Source: SLJM01 sp964415785 (lineage in GTDB: Bacteria; Myxococcota_A; Bradymonadia; Bradymonadales; Bradymonadaceae). Taken from it: a DNA stretch of 18,941 nucleotides. The notes beneath the pieces were generated by a model. It saw only the letters and a list, made by a program, of their open reading frames with translations. It ran no database searches and had not been told where the DNA came from. Positions 1 to 8,219 of the stretch are shown piece after piece (positions within the stretch are counted from its first letter, which is position 1; the number at the start of each line of letters is the position of its first letter). The position numbers were made by a program, and so were the translations under genes. The stretch lies in the NCBI GenBank assembly GCA_964415785.1, contig CAYQBU010000060.1:1-18941 (forward strand). The letters are read 5' to 3'.

Positions 1-1610
1 TCTGGCTCCGATTCGCTGATCTGGAGCTCCACCGGCCCATGCGGTGCTTCCTCCAGCCTATGCACCTTATCATCATAGCCTTCCAATTCCAGCCGAAGCT
101 CTGCCGGAAAGTCACTCCAGGAGATCTCCAGCGGCGTCTCTCCCAACGACTCATCGCCCACATAGAGCGCGGCACCTTCTGGCGTAGACACAACCTCAAA
201 ATGGTCCGCTACTTCCTCATCGTCTTCGTCCACCACCGCAGCTTCAGCGAGGCCCTCCTCACTCAATTCATCGTCCAACTCTCCATCCGTGGAATCCGGG
301 CTCATGATAAACCACGCCCCCACACCTCCTCCAACGAGCAGAACAATAACCACCAATAGGATCAGCCCCCGTCGGCCTCCACCATCGGAGGTCTCATAGA
401 TGACCGTGGCTTCTTCTTCATCGACAAAGGCTTCGCCGAAACGGTCGTCGAGCGCCACCGCTCCATCGTCTCTAACTTCTCTCGATGACAACTCTTCTTC
501 TGGGGGCGAGGACTCCCCCCCATCGCCGGGCTCATCCTGGGCCAATAGTTCCTCTTGAGGTTCATCCTCCGATGGTCCCCCGTGCATAAACTGAGTTGAC
601 CGCGAGGCATCTTTCGCAGGCCCTGCCTCTTCTTCGGGCTCTTCTTGCACCACCGCCTCGTCCCCGGGCTGGGGAAGCAGTGCCAGCTCTGCATCCTCGG
701 TGATCTTTGGCACCTCGTCGATCGCTACCTCCGCCAGGGCATCGGCGAAAGCGAGGCCATTGGCGTAGCGATCGTTGTGGTCCAGGGCCAACGCCTTTTG
801 GAGAACCGGCCCCAGCGGAGACTCCAGGAGTTGCCGGGGGACTTGGAGCTCTCCCTGCACGTGCTGGAACATGGCCGCCATGGGCTCCGAGTGCTCCACC
901 ACCGCCGCTCCACGCAGGGCTTCGATCAAGATCAACCCCATCTGGTAGACGTCCAGCATCGGGGTGACGGTCTGCTCCGTGGAATACTCCGGGGCAAGAT
1001 AGGCCGGCGTACCCATCAGCTGACCGGCCTGGGTCAATCGGCTTCGCATCTGCTGCTCGATATGGGCGATCCCAAAATCGAGGATACTCAGCGACTCCAT
1101 GCGGGTGTCGGGCCGCTTCAAAAAGAGGTTCGACGGCTTCAGATCCTTATGAACAATCCCCATTTCATGAGCGACTCCAAGGGCCACCAGGGCGTCGATA
1201 AATAGGGGGATGATATGATGCGGATCCATGGGACCGGATCGAAATAAATGCCGCTCCAGATCATGGCCCTTCAGGTACTCCATGATCATGAAGGGCTCGC
1301 CCACTCCCTCGATGATGCCGTAATCGTAGATGTTGAGCACATTGGGATGATCAATGCGACCCGCCAGGCTCGCCTCGCGCTGAAAGCGCTTGAGCAACTG
1401 AGAGCGCACATCCTCGTCCGTCACCGTCTCAGCGGTGGTCAGGATCTTCATCGCGACGTCGCGTTCAATCTGCTCATCCCGGGCGAGGTAGACCTCTGCA
1501 AACCCCCCTGCTCCAAGCCTATTGGTGATCCGATAGCGACCGTTAACCATAACTCCAGGCCCCAGATCCCCCAACTTCGTCGCCTGTTGTGAATCGCTAT
1601 CGCTCTCCAT
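1..1610 (-). CDS. Hanks-type Ser/Thr protein kinase with transmembrane helix and PEGA domain (C-terminus off window)
   Basis: A transmembrane eukaryotic-like protein kinase, expected to phosphorylate Ser/Thr on cytoplasmic substrates. The first 536 residues are visible and no stop is reached before the left edge. The kinase domain (about residues 26-290) has the Gly loop LGAGGFAEVY (32-41), Lys55 in VAMKIL, the catalytic loop HKDLKPSN with Asp156 (HKD instead of HRD, a common variant), DFG at 178-180 and APE at 206-208, so it should be active. An acidic linker (about 300-410) leads to one hydrophobic helix (414-436). From about 470 a PEGA-like domain begins (STPEGAALYVGDESLGETPL), placed in the periplasm, where PEGA domains are thought to bind surface or wall components. 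The start ATG at 1610 lies 22 codons before the first kinase strand and its SD is weak. It lies 109 bp downstream of the propeller lipoprotein gene on the same strand. Confidence 0.95.
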   Translation of the reverse strand, partial: MESDSDSQQATKLGDLGPGVMVNGRYRITNRLGAGGFAEVYLARDEQIERDVAMKILTTAETVTDEDVRSQLLKRFQREASLAGRIDHPNVLNIYDYGIIEGVGEPFMIMEYLKGHDLERHLFRSGPMDPHHIIPLFIDALVALGVAHEMGIVHKDLKPSNLFLKRPDTRMESLSILDFGIAHIEQQMRSRLTQAGQLMGTPAYLAPEYSTEQTVTPMLDVYQMGLILIEALRGAAVVEHSEPMAAMFQHVQGELQVPRQLLESPLGPVLQKALALDHNDRYANGLAFADALAEVAIDEVPKITEDAELALLPQPGDEAVVQEEPEEEAGPAKDASRSTQFMHGGPSEDEPQEELLAQDEPGDGGESSPPEEELSSREVRDDGAVALDDRFGEAFVDEEEATVIYETSDGGGRRGLILLVVIVLLVGGGVGAWFIMSPDSTDGELDDELSEEGLAEAAVVDEDDEEVADHFEVVSTPEGAALYVGDESLGETPLEISWSDFPAELRLELEGYDDKVHRLEEAPHGPVELQISESEP

Positions 1611-1719
1611 GTCCAAACACCTGCCAGTCATTGCCCCAGCGCAAATTGCTCCCGTCTTCTTTTATGGCTACCCCAGAACGTGAAATTGAGCAACCAACCC
1701 CCCCGTCTGCAATCCCTTG

Positions 1720-3090
1720 TCAATCCCCAGACGGGTGCAGGCTCGCCATGAAAATATCCCACTGCTCCAGCGTCTGCCCATCTCCCAGGTTCGTGGCCTC
1801 CGATGCCCAGACGACCCGCTGTCCGTCGCCGGAGATCGACGGCGATACGCTCTCACCGTTGGCCGCATCGCCGGAAGAACTCTCGCTCAAGCGCTGAAGG
1901 CGCCCCTCCTGGCGATCGTACCAGTAGATCTGGCGACCCGCTGCCACATCGGCTTCAAAGGCGATGAAGCGTCCATCTTCGCTCAACGACGAGGTTCGAA
2001 CCCGGTCGATAGTATTGCCGTCGCCCACCCGCTCGAACTCGGCTTCTTCCGCGTCGTAGATGTAGAGTCGGGGAAAGAGATGGTGCGTTCCAGAGACCTC
2101 GGGATCGACGAGATTGACCTCTGACGAAAAGGCGATGACCTCGCCATTGGCGCTGATCGATGGACGCCGGGCGTTGCCGTCGCCGGCACTTCCATCACCG
2201 CGACGGCTGATCCACTCCAGCGTCGACTCCTCAATATCGTAGCGATAGATCTGCGTCCTTCCGCTCACGGGCTCCTCGACCAGATCCATGGCATTGGACT
2301 CGAAGACGACGTATCGCCCATCGCCGGACACCGCGGCGCGTTGGGACTGGATCACCGGCGCCTCCCCATCGCTGGCCGGCTCTCCATCGACGTTAGTGCT
2401 CACCCGCCGCATCTCCTGGGAAGCGCGATCATAGAGATAGACCTGAGTTCTCAAGCCATGATCGCCGCGGTCTGAGACCAGGGCCCAACTGGACGTCAGG
2501 GCGACCCAACGGCCGTCATCGCTGATCGACGGCTCCTCGACGGGAGCTCGCGCCGGCACACCGGATTCATCTCGGCTGATCAACACCGTCGACGGCTCCA
2601 GGCGATCCCGCACATAGATCTGGGCGATGGGATCATTGATATTGAGATGGGCCGACGAGCTAAAGACCACCTCCGAGCCGTCGGCGCTCATCGCCGGCTC
2701 CGCGCTTCCCAATCCCCCCTCGGTAGCCGCCTGACCGTCGTCGTCCACACTGATCAATTCCAGGCTCTGGGGATCATCGACCTGTCGACCAAAGATATCG
2801 CGCATGCCATTGAGGCTTCCCGACACCCAGCCGCCGGTGGTCGAAAAGCTGACGTACTCTCCATCTCTGCTGATCGCTGGCTGACGGGACTCGCCGGACA
2901 CCCTCTCTCCCTCGACGTCGACGCTCAACTGAGAAATCTCGACCTCCAGCGACCACTCCTCGTCGGGCTCCTCAACATTCAACGAGCCGCCGGGCTCTTC
3001 AGGTTCATCATCACCACACCCCATCGCGATCACCGCCCCACATGCCATGACCCATAGCCCTAACCTCGCCCAAGTTTGCCCACTCCTCAT
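1720..3090 (-). CDS. Lipoprotein with seven PD40/TolB-type beta-propeller repeats
   Basis: A secreted lipoprotein predicted to fold as a single seven-bladed propeller. The N-terminus has Arg residues, a hydrophobic stretch and a slightly atypical lipobox AMGC with Cys25, followed by an acidic linker (26-50). Seven PD40-like units follow, each with the core [I/V/L/M]SxDGxxVxFxS: ISRDGEYVSFS, MSADGSEVVFS, ISDDGRWVALTS, VSGDGRYVVFES, ISANGEVIAFSS, LSEDGRFIAFEA and ISGDGQRVVWAS. Blades often end in an IYxYD-type strand (YLYDR, YRYDI, YIYDA, YWYDR), as in TolB-like proteins. No catalytic residue is evident, so a binding or scaffold role is likely. Its start codon overlaps the stop of the upstream nuclease-like gene (ATGA at 3090-3087), which implies translational coupling. 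The 456-residue length is complete. The binding partner is unknown. Confidence 0.88.
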   Translation of the reverse strand: MRSGQTWARLGLWVMACGAVIAMGCGDDEPEEPGGSLNVEEPDEEWSLEVEISQLSVDVEGERVSGESRQPAISRDGEYVSFSTTGGWVSGSLNGMRDIFGRQVDDPQSLELISVDDDGQAATEGGLGSAEPAMSADGSEVVFSSSAHLNINDPIAQIYVRDRLEPSTVLISRDESGVPARAPVEEPSISDDGRWVALTSSWALVSDRGDHGLRTQVYLYDRASQEMRRVSTNVDGEPASDGEAPVIQSQRAAVSGDGRYVVFESNAMDLVEEPVSGRTQIYRYDIEESTLEWISRRGDGSAGDGNARRPSISANGEVIAFSSEVNLVDPEVSGTHHLFPRLYIYDAEEAEFERVGDGNTIDRVRTSSLSEDGRFIAFEADVAAGRQIYWYDRQEGRLQRLSESSSGDAANGESVSPSISGDGQRVVWASEATNLGDGQTLEQWDIFMASLHPSGD

Positions 3091-4430
3091 CGCCGCCCCG
3101 CCGAATCGGTCACTTCCCCAGTCGCTGAGGCTCTTTTCCGCCGCGATTCACCGGCTAGCACCAGGATGCGCTGGCGCAAGTTATCTGCCTCGTCGTAGGC
3201 CTCTTCGATCTCATATTGGTCTTGAAATACCATCTCGCGCCTCTTCCTTTCGTAGAGCCATAGTCCCTCTGGTGCCGCCACCATCACCGCATCCAGCCCT
3301 TCAAAGAGAGCATAGGACAGCGCCTGGTCTCGCGCATCCTGGAGCTGACGATCGCTCTGAATATGGCGTTTGGCCTCCAGCAGCGCCACTTTACGACCCC
3401 GCTCGTTCTTGAGCATAAAATCAACATAGAGGGTCTGTTCCTTGCTGCCGATGCGTTGGCGAATCGTATACTCGCGCTCAAAGCGAAAGCCGAGGCGATC
3501 CATGAGCGGATCGAGCCCACGGTCACAGAAATCCTCTTCGTTCTCAAATCCCTCACCCGATCGCATCGCCGCTTTGCCCACGGGCTGGATCTGACCGCGC
3601 ACGGGCCGCCTGATCATCTCATCGAGAAGTCTCCGCACGGCCTCGCTCTCTGCCTCGTAGACCTCGGCGATCTCTTCGATGGAGCGGTCCCACCAGGGCG
3701 AATTCTCCAGGTAGGCCTCCATCTCCTCAAGGCGCTCCCCCTCCAGTTCTTCAAAGGCCTCCACCAGATCATCGATCTCCTCTCTGAGGGCCCTCTGATC
3801 GCCGACCCAAAACCGCCACATCACCGATCCACTGACGGGCACCCTCGCCGACACCTGCTCGCTTCGCTCGCTGAGACGCCGCAACTCTGGCAGCACATTG
3901 CGGCGCATCTCCAACACCTTCAGACCCAGAACAACGGGCCGAAACTCCACATCACCGCGACCATGAACCGTTGGTGGCGGAATGCTCATCTGGCTTCGCT
4001 CGTAGCTCAGTTCCTGGCGAACCTGTCTCAGAGCCTGCGCCCGGGCCTGACCAATCCCCTGGATATGTGAGAATTGCCCCCGAAAGGCCATCAAGTCCTC
4101 CACCGTCTCGATGCCCACGCTTTCCAGGGCTTTCCATGACATGCTCACCGAGATCCGGGGGCTCAAGGAGCGTATCGGCTGTCTCCGAAAGACCCGCTGG
4201 AGATAGGCCTGTTCATAGGTCCTGGCCTGACGGCTCAGATCCGACTCCACCGCCCCCGTATACTTCTGAACGGCACCAATGCGTCGCTGCACCCGGTCTC
4301 GTATTTCCTGTAGCGTTGACCATCGCTGGCCAATCGCATCTTTTCTAAATTGCCTATAGATCAGACCCACAAAGCCGAGCACGGCCACCACCAACCCGCC
4401 CATGAGTACCAGAAGTAGTCCTTCCATCAC
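3087..4430 (-). CDS. Membrane-anchored protein with HhH motif and HsdR-like PD-(D/E)XK nuclease domain
   Basis: Predicted bitopic inner-membrane protein of 447 residues with a cytoplasmic nuclease-like domain. Residues 4-25 are a strong hydrophobic helix followed by R26, R29 and K30, so the positive-inside rule puts the rest in the cytoplasm. Residues about 97-138 form a helix-hairpin-helix (VGIETVEDLMAF, then HIQGIGQARAQAL), a non-specific DNA-binding fold. Residues 215-270 are charged and probably coiled. Residues about 300-410 resemble the N-terminal nuclease domain of type I restriction HsdR subunits: Asp337 in LYVDFML, then LLEAKR with Glu352 and Lys354, then QALSY with Gln369 and Tyr373 (a QxxxY motif). 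There is no helicase or modification gene nearby. TM plus coil plus PD-(D/E)XK is reminiscent of RmuC, but I see no RmuC signature. The start has a good SD (AGGAAAGG just upstream). First gene of the minus-strand unit. Confidence 0.82.
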   Translation of the reverse strand: MMEGLLLVLMGGLVVAVLGFVGLIYRQFRKDAIGQRWSTLQEIRDRVQRRIGAVQKYTGAVESDLSRQARTYEQAYLQRVFRRQPIRSLSPRISVSMSWKALESVGIETVEDLMAFRGQFSHIQGIGQARAQALRQVRQELSYERSQMSIPPPTVHGRGDVEFRPVVLGLKVLEMRRNVLPELRRLSERSEQVSARVPVSGSVMWRFWVGDQRALREEIDDLVEAFEELEGERLEEMEAYLENSPWWDRSIEEIAEVYEAESEAVRRLLDEMIRRPVRGQIQPVGKAAMRSGEGFENEEDFCDRGLDPLMDRLGFRFEREYTIRQRIGSKEQTLYVDFMLKNERGRKVALLEAKRHIQSDRQLQDARDQALSYALFEGLDAVMVAAPEGLWLYERKRREMVFQDQYEIEEAYDEADNLRQRILVLAGESRRKRASATGEVTDSAGRR

Positions 4431-4634
4431 CTTTCCTGCTCAACAATTGGGATATTCCTAACAATTCGGTTGTCGATCCGATCTAAGGGTGATCATTTGA
4501 GCGCCCTTTTCAATGCAATTGTCTATTCCATGCCTCCTTCAGCGATCGCGTGGCGACCATCGTCCTTGTTGCCCTGCTTCCTTCTACCTATGCTTGGCCT
4601 CCGGATGCCGTCGATCCGACAACCTGGAGCATTC
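4431..4634. other. Divergent intergenic region
   Basis: This 204-bp gap separates the leftward nuclease-like gene from the rightward secreted protein and must hold both start signals. It contains a direct repeat AACAATT at 4442-4448 and 4460-4466 (18-bp period). I could not identify a convincing -35/-10 pair on either strand. Open frames that continue into this gap from the right lack codon bias and an SD. Confidence 0.5.
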
Positions 4635-6446
4635 ATGCCTGTGGCGACCTCTCGCCTGCTTTTGCCGATCCTTTTACTGGGGCTTTGCACCTTACCCCAG
4701 CTCGCTCAGACCAGTTCCGCCTTTGGTCCCTCGGTGCGCCTGAGCTCGGCGTCCGAAGACGCCCCTTCCGCGGCGAATGAAGAGGCCTTCGACGAGGGCC
4801 AAACCACAGCCTTCGCGGTCCTGAACACCCGGGCCCGCCGCGCCGTCCAAACCGGCGCATTTTCCCAGGCTCAAGCTATCTATGCCTCGATTCTCGACCT
4901 CGCCAACGAGCCCCCACGCCAGGACAGACAGGCCATCCAGGCATGGCTCTCGCTCCTGATGATCGACGCCTCTCGAGGATGCATCGACGAGGCCTGGAAT
5001 ACCTTTGACCAGCCGCCGACAGACGCTCCCCTTTCCAACTCCCTTCAGCGCGCTCTGCCCACCCTACTCTCTCTGGCCTCCGACGACCCCGACAGCGCTC
5101 GCGACCATCTCGATTGCCCCCAGCCCCCGGCTGAATCGCCCTCCTCGCCCCCCGAGCTTATATGTGCCCTGCTCGCCGATACTTCCCCGGACGCTGCCGC
5201 ATTCCGAAGGGCATTGGGCGACCACTTTTTCCACGATCAATCCGTCTGGGCCTATGACGACCCCGACTATTTCGAAGCCCGCATGATCGCCGAACCCCTG
5301 CTGCTGACCAGCGATACCGCCTCGTTCTCCGAGCCACTTGAGGTTCTCGATGCCTATTTTGATGAAATCGGAGCTCACGCCGACCAGTACCGCCTGCGCT
5401 TGCTGAGCACCATTGCTTTCGGTGACGTCGAGGAGCACCGCGATCTCCCCGACCGTCCAACCCCCTCGGAGTTGACCTTTGAGAAAGTCCTGATCGATGG
5501 CCTGAATTGCTTGCGCACCTCTGAGGCCTCCTGCGAGGACTCTCTATCGTCTCTCGACGAGCCTCCTCGAGACTTGAGCCATCGTGCCCTGCACTGGGCC
5601 AACCAGATCTGCGCTCGCTCGTCGGCCGACCATCTCTTTGAGCTCTGCCACCGGAGCGCAGCGCACTTCCATCGCCAACGCGCCAAGCCCCAGGCCGTTG
5701 AGCGCTACCTCGACGCCGTCGACCGCGCCACTGACCACGACCGCCAACGGGCGGAAACACTGATCGACGAGGTCGATCACCTGCTGCGCGCTCTCCACGC
5801 CCACGGCGAGCCAATCTCCGAATTTCGCGTGGCTCACTGCCGCCTTTCCCATGCTCTCCACTCCCCATCGACGCCCCGCCGCTGCCGCGCTGCCCTCCAG
5901 TCTCTCGATCACCCCGACGATGGCGATGAACGGCACCAGCGCTGGAGCGCTCATCTCCACCTCGCCACCGCCATGGACTCGGCGACCGCCCAGATCGTCG
6001 AATTACAATCCTTCACCGACGACCTGCGCGACCACCTCGATGACGACCAGGCCCGAGACCTGTCCATCGAAGCCGCCCTCCATCTCCACGATCGGGCGCT
6101 CCACGACTCCTCATCGCCTCGCCTGGCCGTCACCACCTGGCAACAGCTCTTGGACGCCACCGACCAGTGGTCGGCCTCCCAGCTTCGCACCCTCTACTTT
6201 CATCACTGGAAAGCCCTCTATCAGCTCGAGGACTGGACCCTCCTGGCCCATGAGCTCGATGCAACCTCCCAACGGCGCCGGCCCCCTTCCACCCAACTTC
6301 TCTTCGAAGCCGCACTTCAGCTCCACCACGGCCACTATAGTGGGGCATGCCAACGCCTCGACGCCCTGGCCCATCACCCCCTGGATGACGATCACCGTTC
6401 GCTCAAGCAGGCCTTGCTCGACGAACATCCGTCGTGCCATCGCTGA
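4635..6446 (+). CDS. Secreted alpha-helical (TPR-like) protein, function unknown
   Basis: I do not recognise this 603-residue protein. The start at 4635 is chosen because GGAG lies 6 nt upstream and the N-terminus becomes a clean signal peptide: MPVATSR, then a Leu-rich core (8-20), with likely cleavage near residues 24-29. The frame is open upstream to a TTG at 4470, but that extension has no SD. The mature part looks fully helical. Residues about 58-92 (AVLNTRARRAVQTGAFSQAQ and following) have the small/large residue spacing of a TPR helix pair, and similar Ala/Leu-rich helices recur to the end. It is rich in His, Asp and Arg with scattered Cys, which suits a periplasmic disulphide-containing protein. 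No enzyme motif is visible. It is followed by 149 bp with a candidate promoter, so it is probably a unit of its own. Confidence 0.75.
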   Translation: MPVATSRLLLPILLLGLCTLPQLAQTSSAFGPSVRLSSASEDAPSAANEEAFDEGQTTAFAVLNTRARRAVQTGAFSQAQAIYASILDLANEPPRQDRQAIQAWLSLLMIDASRGCIDEAWNTFDQPPTDAPLSNSLQRALPTLLSLASDDPDSARDHLDCPQPPAESPSSPPELICALLADTSPDAAAFRRALGDHFFHDQSVWAYDDPDYFEARMIAEPLLLTSDTASFSEPLEVLDAYFDEIGAHADQYRLRLLSTIAFGDVEEHRDLPDRPTPSELTFEKVLIDGLNCLRTSEASCEDSLSSLDEPPRDLSHRALHWANQICARSSADHLFELCHRSAAHFHRQRAKPQAVERYLDAVDRATDHDRQRAETLIDEVDHLLRALHAHGEPISEFRVAHCRLSHALHSPSTPRRCRAALQSLDHPDDGDERHQRWSAHLHLATAMDSATAQIVELQSFTDDLRDHLDDDQARDLSIEAALHLHDRALHDSSSPRLAVTTWQQLLDATDQWSASQLRTLYFHHWKALYQLEDWTLLAHELDATSQRRRPPSTQLLFEAALQLHHGHYSGACQRLDALAHHPLDDDHRSLKQALLDEHPSCHR

Positions 6447-6499
6447 GCGTTCTGCGATGTAGGCCTGCCCAGATCAATAAAAGCTACGAGGCTGAAAGC

Positions 6500-6529
6500 T
6501 TGACATAATTCGCCTCGCTCTGATAGCTA
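6500..6529 (+). promoter_or_regulatory. Candidate sigma70-type promoter for the envelope gene set
   Basis: A perfect -35 hexamer TTGACA (6500-6505) lies in the AT-rich gap after the helical protein gene. With 18-nt spacing the -10 would be TAGCTA (6524-6529), a poor match. The position, about 70 bp before the DUF4398 lipoprotein start, is suitable. The -35 is seen directly and promoter function is inferred. Confidence 0.4.
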
Positions 6530-6595
6530 ATCAAATGATTCACACAGTTGTTATTTGCCCGCCCTACCGTTTCTCTGTCGGGATTCTACGCCGTC

Positions 6596-7027
6596 ATGAC
6601 CAGCGTCGACTCGCCTCAAACCGTTGCCTCTCTTGGTTTCGCCCTCGGCGCCGCCCTTTTGATGGTGGCTGTCGCTTGCGGTCCCACCCAGTCGACAACC
6701 GGCATCAGCGCCGCCGAGTCCTCACTGGAGCAGGCCCGCGTCCACGACGCCGAAACCTACTCGCCCTACGAGTATGAGCGAGCGGTTCACTACCTGTACA
6801 AGGCCAAATACCACTGGGGCTATTCGGATTTTGAGGTCGCCAGTGACTACGCCCGCGAGGCGCGTCGCTCGGCCGATGCCGCCCTCAACAACGCTCGTGA
6901 AGCCCCCTGGCGGGGCCACCCGATCTACGGCTTCGACGAGCGGCCCAGCGACGTTGATGACCTCGAAGACAAGATGGAATCCACCGACGACCTCGACCAA
7001 CTGGAAGACCTCGATGAGATCGATTGA
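6596..7027 (+). CDS. DUF4398-like lipoprotein
   Basis: A small outer-envelope lipoprotein of 143 residues. The signal peptide ends in VAVAC with Cys28 as the lipidated residue. The mature region (about 36-101) matches the pattern of DUF4398 proteins: an Ala-rich helix (ISAAESSLEQARVHDA), the YSPYEYERAVHYLYKAK segment, then DYAREARRSADAALNNA. This is a helical hairpin often found in lipoproteins next to OmpA-family genes. The tail (115-143) is strongly acidic (DDLEDKMESTDDLDQLED). The ATG at 6596 gives a normal-length signal peptide. A TTG at 6548 in the same frame would add 16 residues without benefit. The SD is weak (GGGA about 11 nt upstream). The end overlaps the next gene by 14 bp, so the two are almost certainly cotranscribed and coupled. 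Molecular function of the family is unknown. Confidence 0.82.
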   Translation: MTSVDSPQTVASLGFALGAALLMVAVACGPTQSTTGISAAESSLEQARVHDAETYSPYEYERAVHYLYKAKYHWGYSDFEVASDYAREARRSADAALNNAREAPWRGHPIYGFDERPSDVDDLEDKMESTDDLDQLEDLDEID

Positions 7028-8165
7028 GCTCCACCGGCTTTGCCTCGCCATCGCCTCCACCCTCTGGGTCACGGCCCTGCTCTCCGGCTGCTCCACGGGC
7101 AGCCAGCTGGAGGGGCAGGCCGCGGCGATCGGTGATCTCACCGAATCCATCGAGGATCCCGCCTACCGCTGCGCCCCCCGCGAGCTGGCCACCGCCCAGG
7201 CCCACCTCGAATTTGGCTCCTGGGAACTGTCTCAGGGCAATTTTCGCCAGGCTCAACAACACCTGCGTATCGCCGAACAAAACGCCCGCATCGCCCACCG
7301 TCTCTCGGACTACGAGGAATGCGAACTCCAGGAATGGGAACTGGATCTGGGCGTCGCCGAAGTCCAGGAGATCGACGTCGACCCCGTCGACTTCATGTGG
7401 GACTCCGATGGCGATGGCATCCCCGATCACGAAAGCGATTGCCCCCACGAACCGATCGTCTTTATCGGCGACCCCGAACAGGAATCCTCCGGTTGCCCCA
7501 ATTACGATGTGGCCGGCGACGGCATCCCCAATACGGAGGACCATTGCCCGGGCATCCCCGCCGATATCGACGGGTTTCCGGGCGAAAACGGCTGCCCCAT
7601 GCTCGACCTCGATGGCGACGGCGTCCTCAACGTCCACGACGAATGCCCCTTTGAACCCGTGGAGTTCATCGGCTACCAGGACGATTCCGGTTGCCCCAAT
7701 TTCGACGTCGATGGCGATGGTGTCCCCAATATCCTCGACGAATGTCCCTTCGAGGCCGGCCCCTCCGAAAACGCGGGATGCCCCGTGGAAGACGAACCGG
7801 CCCTCGCCGAAATCCAGGACGATCGCATCGAGCTCAACCAGCGCGTTTACTTCGAAACCGCAGAGGCCGACATTCTTCCTCAGAGCTTCCCGCTTCTCAA
7901 CCAGGTCGCCCAGATCTTGGAGGACAACCCCGACATTACCATCCGCGTCGAGGGGCATACTGACTCCCGTGGAAGTTGGGAGTACAATAAACGACTCAGC
8001 TCCAACCGCGCTGGCAGCGTCCGCGAATTCTTGATCGACCGCGGCATCCGCTCTGATCGCATGGAGTCCGAGGGCTATTCCTTCGACCGCCCCATCGACG
8101 ACAACGCCACACCGGAAGGACGAGCGGCCAATCGTCGTGTTGAAATTCATATCACGAGTCGATAA
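7014..8165 (+). CDS. OmpA-family lipoprotein with TSP3 calcium-binding repeats
   Basis: A 383-residue envelope lipoprotein that should tether the outer membrane to peptidoglycan. The lipobox is LSGC with Cys26. Residues about 52-97 form a DUF4398-like helical pair (CAPRELATAQAHLEFG, then FRQAQQHLRIAEQNARIA), echoing the preceding gene. Residues about 130-257 hold four thrombospondin type 3 units of the form DxDGDGxPD..D.CP (130-143, 165-178, 198-211, 231-244), expected to bind calcium; the second reads DVAGDG, lacking one ligand Asp. The OmpA C-terminal domain (about 275-383) has GHTDSRG with Asp317 and NRRVEI with Arg374/375, the residues that hold diaminopimelate. The start at 7014 has GGAAG 7 nt upstream and overlaps the DUF4398 gene. 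The frame extends further upstream, but that part is a shadow of the previous gene. Confidence 0.93.
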   Translation: MRSIELHRLCLAIASTLWVTALLSGCSTGSQLEGQAAAIGDLTESIEDPAYRCAPRELATAQAHLEFGSWELSQGNFRQAQQHLRIAEQNARIAHRLSDYEECELQEWELDLGVAEVQEIDVDPVDFMWDSDGDGIPDHESDCPHEPIVFIGDPEQESSGCPNYDVAGDGIPNTEDHCPGIPADIDGFPGENGCPMLDLDGDGVLNVHDECPFEPVEFIGYQDDSGCPNFDVDGDGVPNILDECPFEAGPSENAGCPVEDEPALAEIQDDRIELNQRVYFETAEADILPQSFPLLNQVAQILEDNPDITIRVEGHTDSRGSWEYNKRLSSNRAGSVREFLIDRGIRSDRMESEGYSFDRPIDDNATPEGRAANRRVEIHITSR

Positions 8166-8219
8166 CCGGTCTGACGCCGGCCTTCGCCCGCGATGACCTC
8201 CTCCCCCACGGGGTTGACC

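Noticed and set aside
645..1592. Plus-strand frames across the kinase
   Set aside because: Reverse complement of a clear kinase domain; no SD and no recognisable product.
4550..4780. GTG-started 76-codon frame with a signal-peptide-like N-terminus (MATIVLVALLPSTYAW)
   Set aside because: It overlaps the start of the 603-residue protein in another frame, has no SD, and ends without a domain. I also considered a frameshifted older N-terminus but cannot support it.
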